Below are positions 53,072 to 61,963 of a DNA stretch of 64,000 nt, in pieces (position 1 is the first letter of the stretch; the number at the start of each line of letters is the position of its first letter). Made by a program: the position numbers and the translations under genes. The stretch lies in assembly GCA_965229525.1 (NCBI GenBank), contig OZ245886.1, forward strand, positions 248,001 to 312,000, given 5' to 3'. Under the pieces are notes generated by a model. That model searched no databases. It saw nothing but the letters and a program-made list of their open reading frames with translations, and was not told the origin of the DNA. The DNA comes from HXMU1420-13 sp965229525. GTDB taxonomy: Bacteria > Bacteroidota > Rhodothermia > Balneolales > Balneolaceae.

Positions 53072-55006
53072 ATGACAGCAATTAATCGTTTGCAAATGAC
53101 TATTCAGAGATTCTTGATTCCGAGTGTAATCATTTCCATTGTACTATTTACCCTTAATTTTACAGGTGTGGATAATGTCATCAACCAAAAAAATGATGAC
53201 ACTACCAACCTGACCAAATATGTTCAGGCACAACGAAGTATAGTTCAGAATTACTTCGGTACACCAGATGTTGAGGAGATGTATAAAAAAAGCATCGAAT
53301 ACATGATTAATGCTTTAACCGATTCAACACTCCAAATCGAAGGAACACCAATCGATACTACCTTCCCGGGAATTGAGATTACTTCTATTCGTGATTCCTA
53401 TGAAAACTTTGAGTCTGCCTACCTCTATGTAGCGAATAATAGCCCCGATGAAGACATGAATCGATTAACCGAATTCGCGATACGTGGTTTGTTTTCGACC
53501 TTAGACCCACATTCTGTATTTATTCAAGCTAGAGATAGCGAAGTTGATCAGGAAAATTTCGCGGGTAAATTTCAAGGAATTGGTGTTCAATTCAACATTA
53601 TTGAAGATACAATTACAGTGATAACAGCTATTGCAGGTGGACCAAGTGATCAGCTAGGTATTCAATCCGGTGATCGTATCATAGAAATTGGAGATTCTTC
53701 TTCAGTTGGATATACAAATGAAGATGTTGTTAGTAGACTTCGAGGTGAAAAAGGAACTAAGGTCGATGTGACCATTATCCGTCCCGGGGTATCAAATCCA
53801 CTTTATTTCACAATTACCCGCGACGATATCCCACTTTATACCGTAGATTCTTCTTATATGCTGGACGATCAAACCGGGTATATCAAAATTAATCGGTTTG
53901 CTGCAACTACGCATGATGAATTCATGCAAGCAATGGATGAGCTTCGCCCTCAAGGTATGGAACGGTTAGTCCTTGATTTACGAGGTAATCCAGGTGGATA
54001 TTTAGGTCAGGCTGTAGCAATTGCCGAAGAGTTTTTCCCAAGAGGAACAGAATTGGTGGCCACAAAGAGTCGGCATAATCGTTTTACACAAGAATATTTT
54101 TCACGCAAAGATGGAATTTTTGAGGATAAACCTGTGATCGTCTTAGTAGATGAAGGTGCTGCCTCGGCAAGTGAAATCGTTTCAGGAGCTTTGCAAGATC
54201 ATGATCGTGCATTAATTGTTGGACGCAGAACTTTTGGTAAAGGGTTGGTTCAGCAACAATATGAATTAATAGATAAAAGTATGGTACGTGTCACGATATC
54301 TCGTTACATGACACCATCTGGTCGAGTAATTCAAAAACCATTTACTGAAGGTGGTGGTGAAGAATATGCGTACGAGATTTATCAGCGTAACGATAACGCT
54401 ATGAACGATGCCGTTGAGTTTGTGGATGAGATACCCGATTCCCTCCAATACAAAACAGATGCTGGTCGCATTGTATATGGCGGTGGCGGAATTGTGCCGG
54501 ATTATATTATACAGCAGGATACTTCCAGGTCAGGTTATCTTATTAATTTCGCTATTAGAAAAAGAGTATCCTTCGACTTTGTTCGTGATTATTTAGATGA
54601 AAACGGTGATGAGTTCCGAGCTGAATGGGAAGACGATTTTGAAAAATTCAGAAGTGACTTCACCTGGACTGAGGAAGATATAAATGAATTTAAATCAACA
54701 ATGATTACTGAAGGTCTGGTAATAACCGATGATGTTACCACTCCGGAATACAGAAATGATTCTTTGTTTGTACCTCCAGGATATTTTGAAGAAGTACAGT
54801 GGATGGCTGAAGGTCGCATGAAAGCTGAGATTGCACGACAGGTTTGGGGAATGAAATACTTCTACCCGGTTGTAAACGATTACTTCGATACCACACTTAA
54901 AGAAGCAATGACTTTATGGGATGCGGTTGGCCGTCTTGAGAAACTTGCAAACGGCGAAACCAGCCTAAATGACGTATCAAATATCGATCCCGATGGAGGG
55001 AAATAA
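53072..55006 (+). CDS. C-terminal processing peptidase (S41, PDZ)
   Basis: A 644-residue peptidase anchored by an N-terminal hydrophobic segment (about 14-30). A PDZ domain (about 165-250, 'GIGVQFNIIEDTITVI') precedes the S41 core, with Ser in 'GAASASEIVSGAL' and Lys in 'RTFGKGLVQ'. A helical C-terminal domain follows. It cleaves envelope proteins from the C-terminus. Two starts exist; the ATG at 53072 or eight codons later. A terminator follows. Confidence 0.92.
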   Translation: MTAINRLQMTIQRFLIPSVIISIVLFTLNFTGVDNVINQKNDDTTNLTKYVQAQRSIVQNYFGTPDVEEMYKKSIEYMINALTDSTLQIEGTPIDTTFPGIEITSIRDSYENFESAYLYVANNSPDEDMNRLTEFAIRGLFSTLDPHSVFIQARDSEVDQENFAGKFQGIGVQFNIIEDTITVITAIAGGPSDQLGIQSGDRIIEIGDSSSVGYTNEDVVSRLRGEKGTKVDVTIIRPGVSNPLYFTITRDDIPLYTVDSSYMLDDQTGYIKINRFAATTHDEFMQAMDELRPQGMERLVLDLRGNPGGYLGQAVAIAEEFFPRGTELVATKSRHNRFTQEYFSRKDGIFEDKPVIVLVDEGAASASEIVSGALQDHDRALIVGRRTFGKGLVQQQYELIDKSMVRVTISRYMTPSGRVIQKPFTEGGGEEYAYEIYQRNDNAMNDAVEFVDEIPDSLQYKTDAGRIVYGGGGIVPDYIIQQDTSRSGYLINFAIRKRVSFDFVRDYLDENGDEFRAEWEDDFEKFRSDFTWTEEDINEFKSTMITEGLVITDDVTTPEYRNDSLFVPPGYFEEVQWMAEGRMKAEIARQVWGMKYFYPVVNDYFDTTLKEAMTLWDAVGRLEKLANGETSLNDVSNIDPDGGK

Positions 55007-55021
55007 ATCTTGACGAAATTT

Positions 55022-55052
55022 AAAAGCCCGACTCATTGAGTTGGGCTTTTTT
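55022..55052 (+). terminator. Rho-independent terminator of the S41 peptidase gene
   Basis: Stem AAAAGCCCGACTC / GAGTTGGGCTTTT followed by a T-run, 15 bases after the stop. Nearly identical to the terminator at 56683-56712. Confidence 0.9.
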
Positions 55053-55130
55053 TTGCTCGTTAGTTTGCAATTCATCTTTTCTTCATAGTAATTGTTAACA
55101 TTCATGTTAAGTTTAAATACTGGGTGTATT

Positions 55131-56660
55131 ATGCTGTGGGGTCAAAAATTACTGTTTCTCATATTCTCCTTAAACTTCTTTTTAGGTATTGGTTTTATTA
55201 ATGCCCAGGATAGTACAATCATTAATTTTTTCCCTTACTCAGAAGGAGATTTTTGGGTGTATTCAGAGTTTAGTGAGGTAAAACAGAGCATTGTAAATGA
55301 GGTAAAATACACCGTATATGCGGATAGCTCCGATAGTTTAGGAAATAAGTATGCATTTGTTAGCATTGATAATAACAATAGCCTACGGTTTATTAGTTAT
55401 CGAAAAGATACCTTGGGTAATATTTTCACAAATTTTGAAACCGAGGAGTTAAAGGTTCTTAAACAAAGCGTAACCCAAGAAATGGATTTTTGGGTAGGTG
55501 GTAAGATTTCTGATGATGAATACGCAATGTTGACATTATTGGAACGGAGTACATATTTCTTTGAAGGAGAAAACCGTGAAGAACGCAATATTGGATTATC
55601 GATAAGCAATGATACCACTGAAGCCTTTGGATTTGGTACAAGTGGGCAAATTTGGTTAGAAGGGTTTGGCAATACGGAGCAGTTTTCTGCCGAAGGAGGT
55701 AACAGCCTGAGTATGAAGGGAGCATATAAGAACGGCGTTGCATTCGGGGATACCACATTTTCAGAAATTTTAGTTGATACAGTACGCACCAATTTTTTCC
55801 CCTACAGCAACGGCGATGTGTGGGTGTATGACGTTACACAGGTTTCTACGGCAGTAGTTATTAAACAAGTAAGATACCGGGCCATTGCAGACAGCACCGA
55901 TAGCCACGAAAACCAGTGGGTGATTGCCGAAAAGAACAACAATGGAACCACAGACACAGTGTACTACCGTCTAGAACCAAACGGAGATATTTACTCGGAT
56001 GATTTTATTGGCGTGGACGCACTCAAGTTTAAAGGTGGGGCAGTTCAAAAAGAAGATTTCTGGGTAGGCCCTCAACTCAGCGAGACTAACTATGCGGTTT
56101 ACCAATTGAGGGGAATCGGAGTGGCCAATCCATTTTTTAATAGTCAGGAGGTGTATGAAGATCGAAGTATTGATTTTTACAGTACACAAGACACAACCGC
56201 TAATTTTAAGTGTTGCGGAGAACGGACGTTTCAAGAAGTATGGGTGGCCAATTTTGGGGTATGGTTATATAGAGATCATTATTTGCCCGATCATGACGAA
56301 CGTTGGCAATTGGTTGGCGTCTACAAAGAAGGGCTAGTCTTTGGGGACACAACCTTTACCATAGTTACCCCTAATGAGCTTGAAATAGAAGTTCCTGCTG
56401 CATTTAAGGTACATCAGAATTATCCAAATCCGTTTAATCCTTCAACAAATATCAGATTCAACATACCTTCGGATGCCCATGTTGAACTGGTTGTATTTGA
56501 TATTCTGGGCAGAAAAGTGGCAGAACTTGTTAATGAATTCAGAATGCAGGGTTCACATACCATTACATTCGATGCTTCCTCACTTTCCAGTGGTATTTAT
56601 TTATACCAATTAACGGTTGGTAGCGAAATTACTACCAAGCAAATGACTTTGATTAAGTAA
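55131..56660 (+). CDS. Secreted T9SS-sorted protein with internal duplication
   Basis: A 509-residue exported protein. I chose the ATG at 55131 since it begins a signal peptide ending FINAQ; an ATG at 55104 and a TTG at 55092 are upstream. Two homologous units of about 190 residues each begin 'FFPYSxGDxWVY' and end with 'YKxGxxFGDTTF'. The C-terminus is a type IX sorting domain ('NYPNPFNPSTN', 'GIYLYQLTVG'). No enzyme motif is recognised; it may be an adhesin-like surface protein. Near-identical terminators lie on each side. Confidence 0.75.
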   Translation: MLWGQKLLFLIFSLNFFLGIGFINAQDSTIINFFPYSEGDFWVYSEFSEVKQSIVNEVKYTVYADSSDSLGNKYAFVSIDNNNSLRFISYRKDTLGNIFTNFETEELKVLKQSVTQEMDFWVGGKISDDEYAMLTLLERSTYFFEGENREERNIGLSISNDTTEAFGFGTSGQIWLEGFGNTEQFSAEGGNSLSMKGAYKNGVAFGDTTFSEILVDTVRTNFFPYSNGDVWVYDVTQVSTAVVIKQVRYRAIADSTDSHENQWVIAEKNNNGTTDTVYYRLEPNGDIYSDDFIGVDALKFKGGAVQKEDFWVGPQLSETNYAVYQLRGIGVANPFFNSQEVYEDRSIDFYSTQDTTANFKCCGERTFQEVWVANFGVWLYRDHYLPDHDERWQLVGVYKEGLVFGDTTFTIVTPNELEIEVPAAFKVHQNYPNPFNPSTNIRFNIPSDAHVELVVFDILGRKVAELVNEFRMQGSHTITFDASSLSSGIYLYQLTVGSEITTKQMTLIK

Positions 56661-56682
56661 GAACATCACAATTATATAAAGA

Positions 56683-56712
56683 AAAAGCCCAACTCATTGA
56701 GTTGGGCTTTTG
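56683..56712. terminator. Bidirectional rho-independent terminator
   Basis: A perfect stem AAAAGCCCAACTC / GAGTTGGGCTTTT between convergent genes. It can end both the T9SS protein gene and the AraC gene. Confidence 0.88.
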
Positions 56713-56726
56713 TGTTAGTGGATGTA

Positions 56727-57641
56727 CTACGCGACTTCTTGCGCAAACTGGTTTTGATATTCTGTTGGAGAAAGTTGCTGCTTCTTCCTGAACATTCGAT
56801 TAAAGTAAGAGCGACTGTCAAACCCACATCGCATATACACTTCCTTAATCTTCATCTTTGGATTGGCCAACAGACGGGTTGCTAATTTTATCCTCTCATT
56901 ATTGATGAAATCAATCGGTGAAATTCCCACCTCGTTTTTAAAGACCCGATGGAAATGTGATTCACTCATGTATGCTTTTCTACTGAGCTCTGTAATTGTG
57001 GGCGGCTTATCAAGATTCTTCCTTATAAAATCAATAACGTAAGCAATTCGATTATTACCACTTAACTGAAGCGATTGCTCGGTATATATTTCTTTATAAT
57101 TCGCGCGAAGGATTCGGATGATGAGTTCCTTCAACATGAAATCAACAAATACATCCTTCGATGGATGATCTTCACTAAACAAAAAGAACAAGCGTTGAAT
57201 AATCTGATTGATGGCTGCATCGTTCGTGAAATGAAAATTGTAATCGGCATATTTCCACTCCCCTTCGTCAACTCGTGGATTCTTGTCGTTCATAATATCC
57301 ACTACCTCTGCAATCTTCTCTTCATTGATAGACATTGCCGAACATCGAGTGGGGTTATCCATTCGTGCTTCAGGGAAATCAATACACATGATTTCATCTG
57401 GTGGAAGAATAAGTGACTCACCAGGTAAAAAGCTGAATGCCTGGTGTCCATGAAGATGCATCACCTTCTTTCCTTCAATCATACTTGCCAAAACCGGCTC
57501 GTGAAATTGAAGTAATACTTTCTCCGCCTCCTGATGTGTCTCAAAAATATGCATCTCTGCATTATTCACAGAATAGCTTGTTTGGTTTTCGACCAGAGTT
57601 TCCAATCTCCGTCCTTCAAAAAAATGCTTGGGTAATTCCAT
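56727..57641 (-). CDS. AraC family transcriptional regulator
   Basis: A 304-residue regulator. An AraC_N-like sensing part lies at about 30-190, and the double helix-turn-helix at the C-terminus ('ELSRKAYMSESHFHRVFKNEV' split over a turn, and 'EVYMRCGFDSRSYFNRMFRKK'). It is divergent from the aldehyde dehydrogenase gene, and TGTGCACAA repeats lie in between, so it likely controls that gene in response to an aldehyde or alcohol. Confidence 0.9.
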   Translation of the reverse strand: MELPKHFFEGRRLETLVENQTSYSVNNAEMHIFETHQEAEKVLLQFHEPVLASMIEGKKVMHLHGHQAFSFLPGESLILPPDEIMCIDFPEARMDNPTRCSAMSINEEKIAEVVDIMNDKNPRVDEGEWKYADYNFHFTNDAAINQIIQRLFFLFSEDHPSKDVFVDFMLKELIIRILRANYKEIYTEQSLQLSGNNRIAYVIDFIRKNLDKPPTITELSRKAYMSESHFHRVFKNEVGISPIDFINNERIKLATRLLANPKMKIKEVYMRCGFDSRSYFNRMFRKKQQLSPTEYQNQFAQEVA

Positions 57642-57707
57642 GTAGTGCGACCCCTATTATTATTGTACCACAACAAAAGAGCAGAATTTTATACAGAACT
57701 CCAAATG

Positions 57708-57758
57708 TGTGCACAATTCTATCGCACATTTTATATGGTTTGCAAGATATGTGCACAA
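57708..57758. promoter_or_regulatory. Direct repeats TGTGCACAA, 42 bp apart, candidate AraC sites
   Basis: TGTGCACAA occurs at 57708-57716 and 57750-57758, four helical turns apart, inside the region shared by the AraC gene and the aldehyde dehydrogenase gene. Wider context also matches (ATxTGTGCACAA). Confidence 0.55.
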
Positions 57759-57799
57759 CTTTGGCAGAATTGGTCACATAATTTCGCCTAAGTTTTTCA

Positions 57800-57813
57800 T
57801 GAAAGCGCTTTTA
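57800..57813. promoter_or_regulatory. LacI-family-type operator (TGAAAGCGCTTTTA)
   Basis: Contains the perfect dyad AAAGCGCTTT and fits 13 of 14 positions of the cre-like consensus. It lies 65 bases before the aldehyde dehydrogenase start, so the gene may also answer to catabolite-type control. Confidence 0.45.
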
Positions 57814-57877
57814 CGCTGTTTGGGTACAATACTTCTCTACAAGAAAGCGATCATAACACTAACCAAAATGAATTACC

Positions 57878-59401
57878 ATGAGCGATTTACAAACCCTAAT
57901 CGACAACCAAATTGAACGACCACCTTTCAAAGCTCAATATGAGAACTTTATCGGGGGTAAATGGATAGAGCCAATCAAAGGTCAGTATTTTGAAAACTCC
58001 TCTCCTGTTGATGGAAATAACTTTACACGAATTCCAAGATCTACAGAAGAAGATGTTGAACTAGCCATCGATGCAGCATGGGATGCGGCAAAAACCTGGA
58101 ACAAGTCATCTGCCACTGAAAGAAGTAATATCTTACTGAAGATTGCCGACGTAATGGAGCAAAATCTGGAAGCCCTTGCCAAAGTAGAAACATGGGATAA
58201 TGGCAAAGCAGTGAGAGAAACTATGGCTGCCGATCTTCCATTGGCTATTGACCATTTTCGTTATTTTGCCGGAGTTATCCGAGCCGAGGAAGGAACAGTT
58301 TCAGAACTCGACTCTAGCACTGTTTCAATGAACGTGTTAGAACCTCTAGGTGTGGTTGCACAAATTATTCCCTGGAATTTCCCGATTCTAATGGCAGCCT
58401 GGAAAGTAGCACCTGCCCTTGCCGCAGGTAACTGTGTTGTTCTAAAACCAGCTGAACAAACACCCGTTGGTATTCTATGTCTGGTTGAACTAATTGAGGA
58501 TATACTTCCTGCAGGTGTATTAAATGTAGTTAATGGATTTGGTGTGGAAGCCGGGAAACCACTTGCATCAAGCCCAAGAGTAGAAAAAGTTGCCTTTACC
58601 GGCGAGACTACCACCGGTCAACTCATTATGCAATATGCAGCAAAAAACATTACACCGGTTACTTTAGAGTTAGGTGGTAAATCACCAAATATCTTTTTCT
58701 CAAATGTAATGGATGCCGACGATGAATTCTTCGATAAGTGTCTGGAAGGCGCTGTGATGTTTGCATTAAATCAAGGAGAGGTTTGTACTTGCCCGTCTAG
58801 AATGCTGGTTCAGGAAGATATTTTCGATGCATTTATCGAGCGTGTTGTTGAAAGAACTAATGCCATAAAGCTAGGACATCCGCTTGATCCGAATACCATG
58901 ATGGGTGCTCAGGCTTCAAACGATCAGTACGAGAAAATCCTAAACTATATCGAAATTGGTAAAGAAGAAGGCTGTGAAGTACTGGCTGGTGGTGGTGCCG
59001 CTTATAATGAAGGACTTGAAGGTGGGTATTACATCCAGCCAACAATCCTTAAAGGAAACAACAAAATGCGTGTATTCCAGGAAGAAATTTTTGGACCTGT
59101 AGTGTGCGTAACACCTTTTAAAGACGAAGCTGATGCTATCAGAATCGCTAATGACACGCTATATGGTTTAGGTGCCGGAGTTTGGACTAGAGATGCACAT
59201 CAAGCATATGGAATATCACGGGAAATTAAAGCCGGTAGAGTTTGGGTGAATTGTTATCACCTCTACCCTGCTCATGCTCCTTTTGGAGGATATAAAAAAT
59301 CAGGAATCGGTCGTGAAACGCATAAAATGATGCTGAATCACTATCGACAAACTAAAAACATGCTTATTTCTTATGATAAGAATGCACTTGGTTTCTTTTA
59401 A
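57878..59401 (+). CDS. Aldehyde dehydrogenase (AldB/ExaC type)
   Basis: Oxidises acetaldehyde or related aldehydes with NAD(P). 'IIPWNFPILMAAWKVAPALA', the Glu motif 'TLELGGKSPN' and the nucleophile in 'NQGEVCTCPSR' (second residue after the first Cys pair position) are all present. At 507 residues it matches the ExaC/AldB group. A DUF779 gene follows eight bases on, the usual partner. Likely regulated by the divergent AraC gene. Confidence 0.95.
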   Translation: MSDLQTLIDNQIERPPFKAQYENFIGGKWIEPIKGQYFENSSPVDGNNFTRIPRSTEEDVELAIDAAWDAAKTWNKSSATERSNILLKIADVMEQNLEALAKVETWDNGKAVRETMAADLPLAIDHFRYFAGVIRAEEGTVSELDSSTVSMNVLEPLGVVAQIIPWNFPILMAAWKVAPALAAGNCVVLKPAEQTPVGILCLVELIEDILPAGVLNVVNGFGVEAGKPLASSPRVEKVAFTGETTTGQLIMQYAAKNITPVTLELGGKSPNIFFSNVMDADDEFFDKCLEGAVMFALNQGEVCTCPSRMLVQEDIFDAFIERVVERTNAIKLGHPLDPNTMMGAQASNDQYEKILNYIEIGKEEGCEVLAGGGAAYNEGLEGGYYIQPTILKGNNKMRVFQEEIFGPVVCVTPFKDEADAIRIANDTLYGLGAGVWTRDAHQAYGISREIKAGRVWVNCYHLYPAHAPFGGYKKSGIGRETHKMMLNHYRQTKNMLISYDKNALGFF

Positions 59402-59409
59402 TCGAAAGA

Positions 59410-59781
59410 ATGATTAAGCGAGTATCTGTTACACGCGAGGCAACTGAAATTATTAATCAGTTGCAAGAACAACATGGCCCTCTTATGTTTCATCAGAGCG
59501 GCGGTTGTTGTGATGGATCCAGCCCAATGTGTTTTGAGAAAGGGGAACTTTTACTGGATAATAACGATGTGTATTTAGGTACCATCGAAGATTGTGATTT
59601 TCACATGTCCAGAGATCAATTCGAATATTGGAAACATACTCAACTTACCGTTGATGTAACTAAAGGTCGAGGAGCAGGATTTTCCCTGGAATCACCATTG
59701 GGTGTGCGGTTTATAATTAAATCCCGCCTCTTTACCGACAAAGAACTGCAACAATTACCTTCCGTTCACTTTGTACCATGA
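59410..59781 (+). CDS. DUF779 protein
   Basis: A 123-residue DUF779 protein: 'LMFHQSGGCCDGSSPMCF' carries a cysteine cluster that could bind metal, and 'GRGAGFSLESPLGVRF' is typical. It often pairs with aldehyde dehydrogenase genes, as here; the molecular role is unknown. A terminator follows. Confidence 0.92.
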   Translation: MIKRVSVTREATEIINQLQEQHGPLMFHQSGGCCDGSSPMCFEKGELLLDNNDVYLGTIEDCDFHMSRDQFEYWKHTQLTVDVTKGRGAGFSLESPLGVRFIIKSRLFTDKELQQLPSVHFVP

Positions 59782-59810
59782 CCTATAATCAAAGTATAAA
59801 GTAATTCAAG

Positions 59811-59842
59811 GGCCCGGGGTTTGATCACTTCGGGCCTTTTCT
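59811..59842 (+). terminator. Rho-independent terminator of the aldehyde dehydrogenase operon
   Basis: Stem GGCCCGGGG / CTTCGGGCC (two G-U pairs), loop of eight, then TTTTCT. Confidence 0.85.
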
Positions 59843-59890
59843 ATTCCATGACTTGATTTCTTATCATGTTCCTCGAACAAATCAAGCCAT

Positions 59891-61576
59891 ATGATAAAAT
59901 TCAAGCTATTCGTCCTCTCATTCTCAGTACTACTATCTGTTACATCGGGCGTTGCCCAAATCTATCATCAAAATGGGATGGTGGTTTCCGAGCATCATAT
60001 TGCTTCAGACGTTGGTGCACAGATTTTAGAACAAGGAGGTAATGCGATTGATGCCAGCATAGCAACGGCCTTTGCTCTAGCCGTGGTTTTCCCTCAGGCT
60101 GGTAATATAGGCGGTGGTGGTTTTTTGGTTTATATGGATAATGACGGCGTTGCTACAACTATTGATTTCAGGGAAAAAGCACCACTGGCAGCAACTCCTA
60201 CTATGTATTTAGATGAGAACGGCGAATATATTTTCAGAAGTAATAATAATGGACTGCTTAGTGTTGGTGTGCCCGGAACGGTAGCAGGACTTTGGATGGC
60301 TCATGAAAAATATGGGAGTATGCCTTGGTCAGATTTAGTTCAACCTGCTATTGATTTAGCTGAAAATGGAGTGCCACTTAGCTTTACTTTGGCTCAACAT
60401 GCAAAACGGTTTGAATCCAATTCTCCTGACGATTTCATGAAAAACTTCTACACGAATGGAACCGGTGTACCACTTAAAATGGATGAAATCTGGAAACAAC
60501 CAGAGTTAGCTCGAACACTATCATTGATTCGAGATCATGGAAGAGACGGTTTTTATTCAGGCGATGTAGCCGAACAACTTGCCAATTATATGGCGGAAAA
60601 CGGAGGTATAATTACCGAGGAAGATCTTGCAAAGTATGAAGCAGTTGAGAGGTTGCCGGTAACCGGGACCTACAAAGAGTTTGAAATTATTTCGATGGGT
60701 CCACCCTCCTCAGGTGGCGTCAGCATCATCCAGATGATGAATATGATGGAGCAAGTGGATTGGGAAGAAATTGAATTTAATTCAACGGAATACGTTCATA
60801 TACTTGCTGAAAGTATGCGTCGTGCCTATGCAGATCGCGCTGAACATTTGGGCGACCCTGATTTCAATCCGGATATGCCGGTTGATCGTCTCATATCAAA
60901 AGAACATGCCCAAAACAGATTTCAGCACATTGATTGGGAAAGAGCTTCAGTAAGTGATTCCTCAAAATTTGGTCAGCTATATGATGGCCAGAGTACAACA
61001 CATTTATCGGTAATGGATAAAGACGGGAATGCGGTTTCATTAACTTACACTCTCGAGTGGAGTTACGGTTCAAGAATGGGTTCGCCCGAATTAGGATTTA
61101 TTTTGAATAACGAAATGGGTGATTTTAATCCCCAACCAGGATTAACAAACTCGCAAGGTCGTATTGGATCAGATCCTAATTTGATTGCACCAGAGAAACG
61201 AATGCTTTCAAGTATGAGTCCAACCATTGTAGCTAAAGATGGTAAGCCTTATTTGGTAATAGGAACTCCGGGAGGACGAACGATTATCAATACAACATTT
61301 CAGACCATATTAAATGTTCTTGAATTTGAGATGCCTATCGACGATGCGATAGAAGCCGTAAAAATTCATCATCAATGGTTACCAGATGTGATTTATTATG
61401 AACCGAATAAACTATCTCCTGATACACGCTCAGCGCTTGAAGCAATGGGGCATTCATTCTCAACTCGAAGACCAAGTCTAGGAAGGTTAATGGGAATTAT
61501 TTTCGATCCTGAACTGGGTATATTTATAGGTGCAAACGATAGCGGAAGCCCTGATAGTGGGGTTTCTGGATACTAA
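59891..61576 (+). CDS. ggt: Gamma-glutamyltransferase
   Basis: Cleaves gamma-glutamyl bonds such as in glutathione in the periplasm. The self-cleavage Thr is in 'GQSTTHLSVMDKDGNAV', and 'GNIGGGGFLVY', 'MGPPSSGGVSIIQMMN' and 'GTPGGRTIINTTFQ' are family motifs. The signal peptide ends GVAQ. Length 561 is normal. Single gene. Confidence 0.95.
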   Translation: MIKFKLFVLSFSVLLSVTSGVAQIYHQNGMVVSEHHIASDVGAQILEQGGNAIDASIATAFALAVVFPQAGNIGGGGFLVYMDNDGVATTIDFREKAPLAATPTMYLDENGEYIFRSNNNGLLSVGVPGTVAGLWMAHEKYGSMPWSDLVQPAIDLAENGVPLSFTLAQHAKRFESNSPDDFMKNFYTNGTGVPLKMDEIWKQPELARTLSLIRDHGRDGFYSGDVAEQLANYMAENGGIITEEDLAKYEAVERLPVTGTYKEFEIISMGPPSSGGVSIIQMMNMMEQVDWEEIEFNSTEYVHILAESMRRAYADRAEHLGDPDFNPDMPVDRLISKEHAQNRFQHIDWERASVSDSSKFGQLYDGQSTTHLSVMDKDGNAVSLTYTLEWSYGSRMGSPELGFILNNEMGDFNPQPGLTNSQGRIGSDPNLIAPEKRMLSSMSPTIVAKDGKPYLVIGTPGGRTIINTTFQTILNVLEFEMPIDDAIEAVKIHHQWLPDVIYYEPNKLSPDTRSALEAMGHSFSTRRPSLGRLMGIIFDPELGIFIGANDSGSPDSGVSGY

Positions 61577-61599
61577 TGTTTTCACTACCTAATCCGCCC

Positions 61600-61672
61600 T
61601 CCTGAGCGAAAGCGAAGGACATTATCGGATATTCAGCAAGATCCTTCGTCCCGACAATCGTCGGGATCAGGA
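61600..61672. repeat. Composite REP-like element with nested hairpins
   Basis: Outer arms TCCTGA (61600) / TCAGGA (61667), inner arms CGAAGGA (61613) / TCCTTCG (61642), and a core hairpin TCCCGAC-4-GTCGGGA (61649-61666). The core is the same family as the hairpins in the tRNA-derived repeats. Confidence 0.75.
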
Positions 61673-61682
61673 TGACAAATAA

Positions 61683-61784
61683 TTAAAATGAAATGTTGAA
61701 CCCAAAGTTTAATAAGGTTTCAGAAGGCCATTTTTCTACTTTTCGAGTAATTAAAGATTGGCTAAAAAAATACTCCGCTAATCT
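61683..61784 (-). pseudogene. C-terminal remnant of an outer-membrane-type protein gene
   Basis: On the minus strand 33 codons stay open and end 'WPSETLLNFGFNISF' before TAA, which looks like the last strands of an outer-membrane barrel. A stop lies right upstream and there is no start codon. It touches the REP-like element. No other coding trace is seen in 61577-61963. Confidence 0.35.
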
Positions 61785-61963
61785 CTAGATTATTCTTTTT
61801 TTTCAAAGCACATTAAAATTTTTAATAGGTGCGTCAATTCAACTAATAGACTGAATTTGTACATAAATTTATGAAAAACAAGTTGTGATATTTTACCATT
61901 TTTATTTAATTCTTTTAGGTTTCAACTTTAGGATGTGTGGCTAGCATTATTTTCATGTTAACT

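Noticed and set aside
55397..55792. Minus-strand open frame inside the T9SS protein gene
   Set aside because: It is antisense to a gene with signal peptide, duplication and sorting tail; no independent support.
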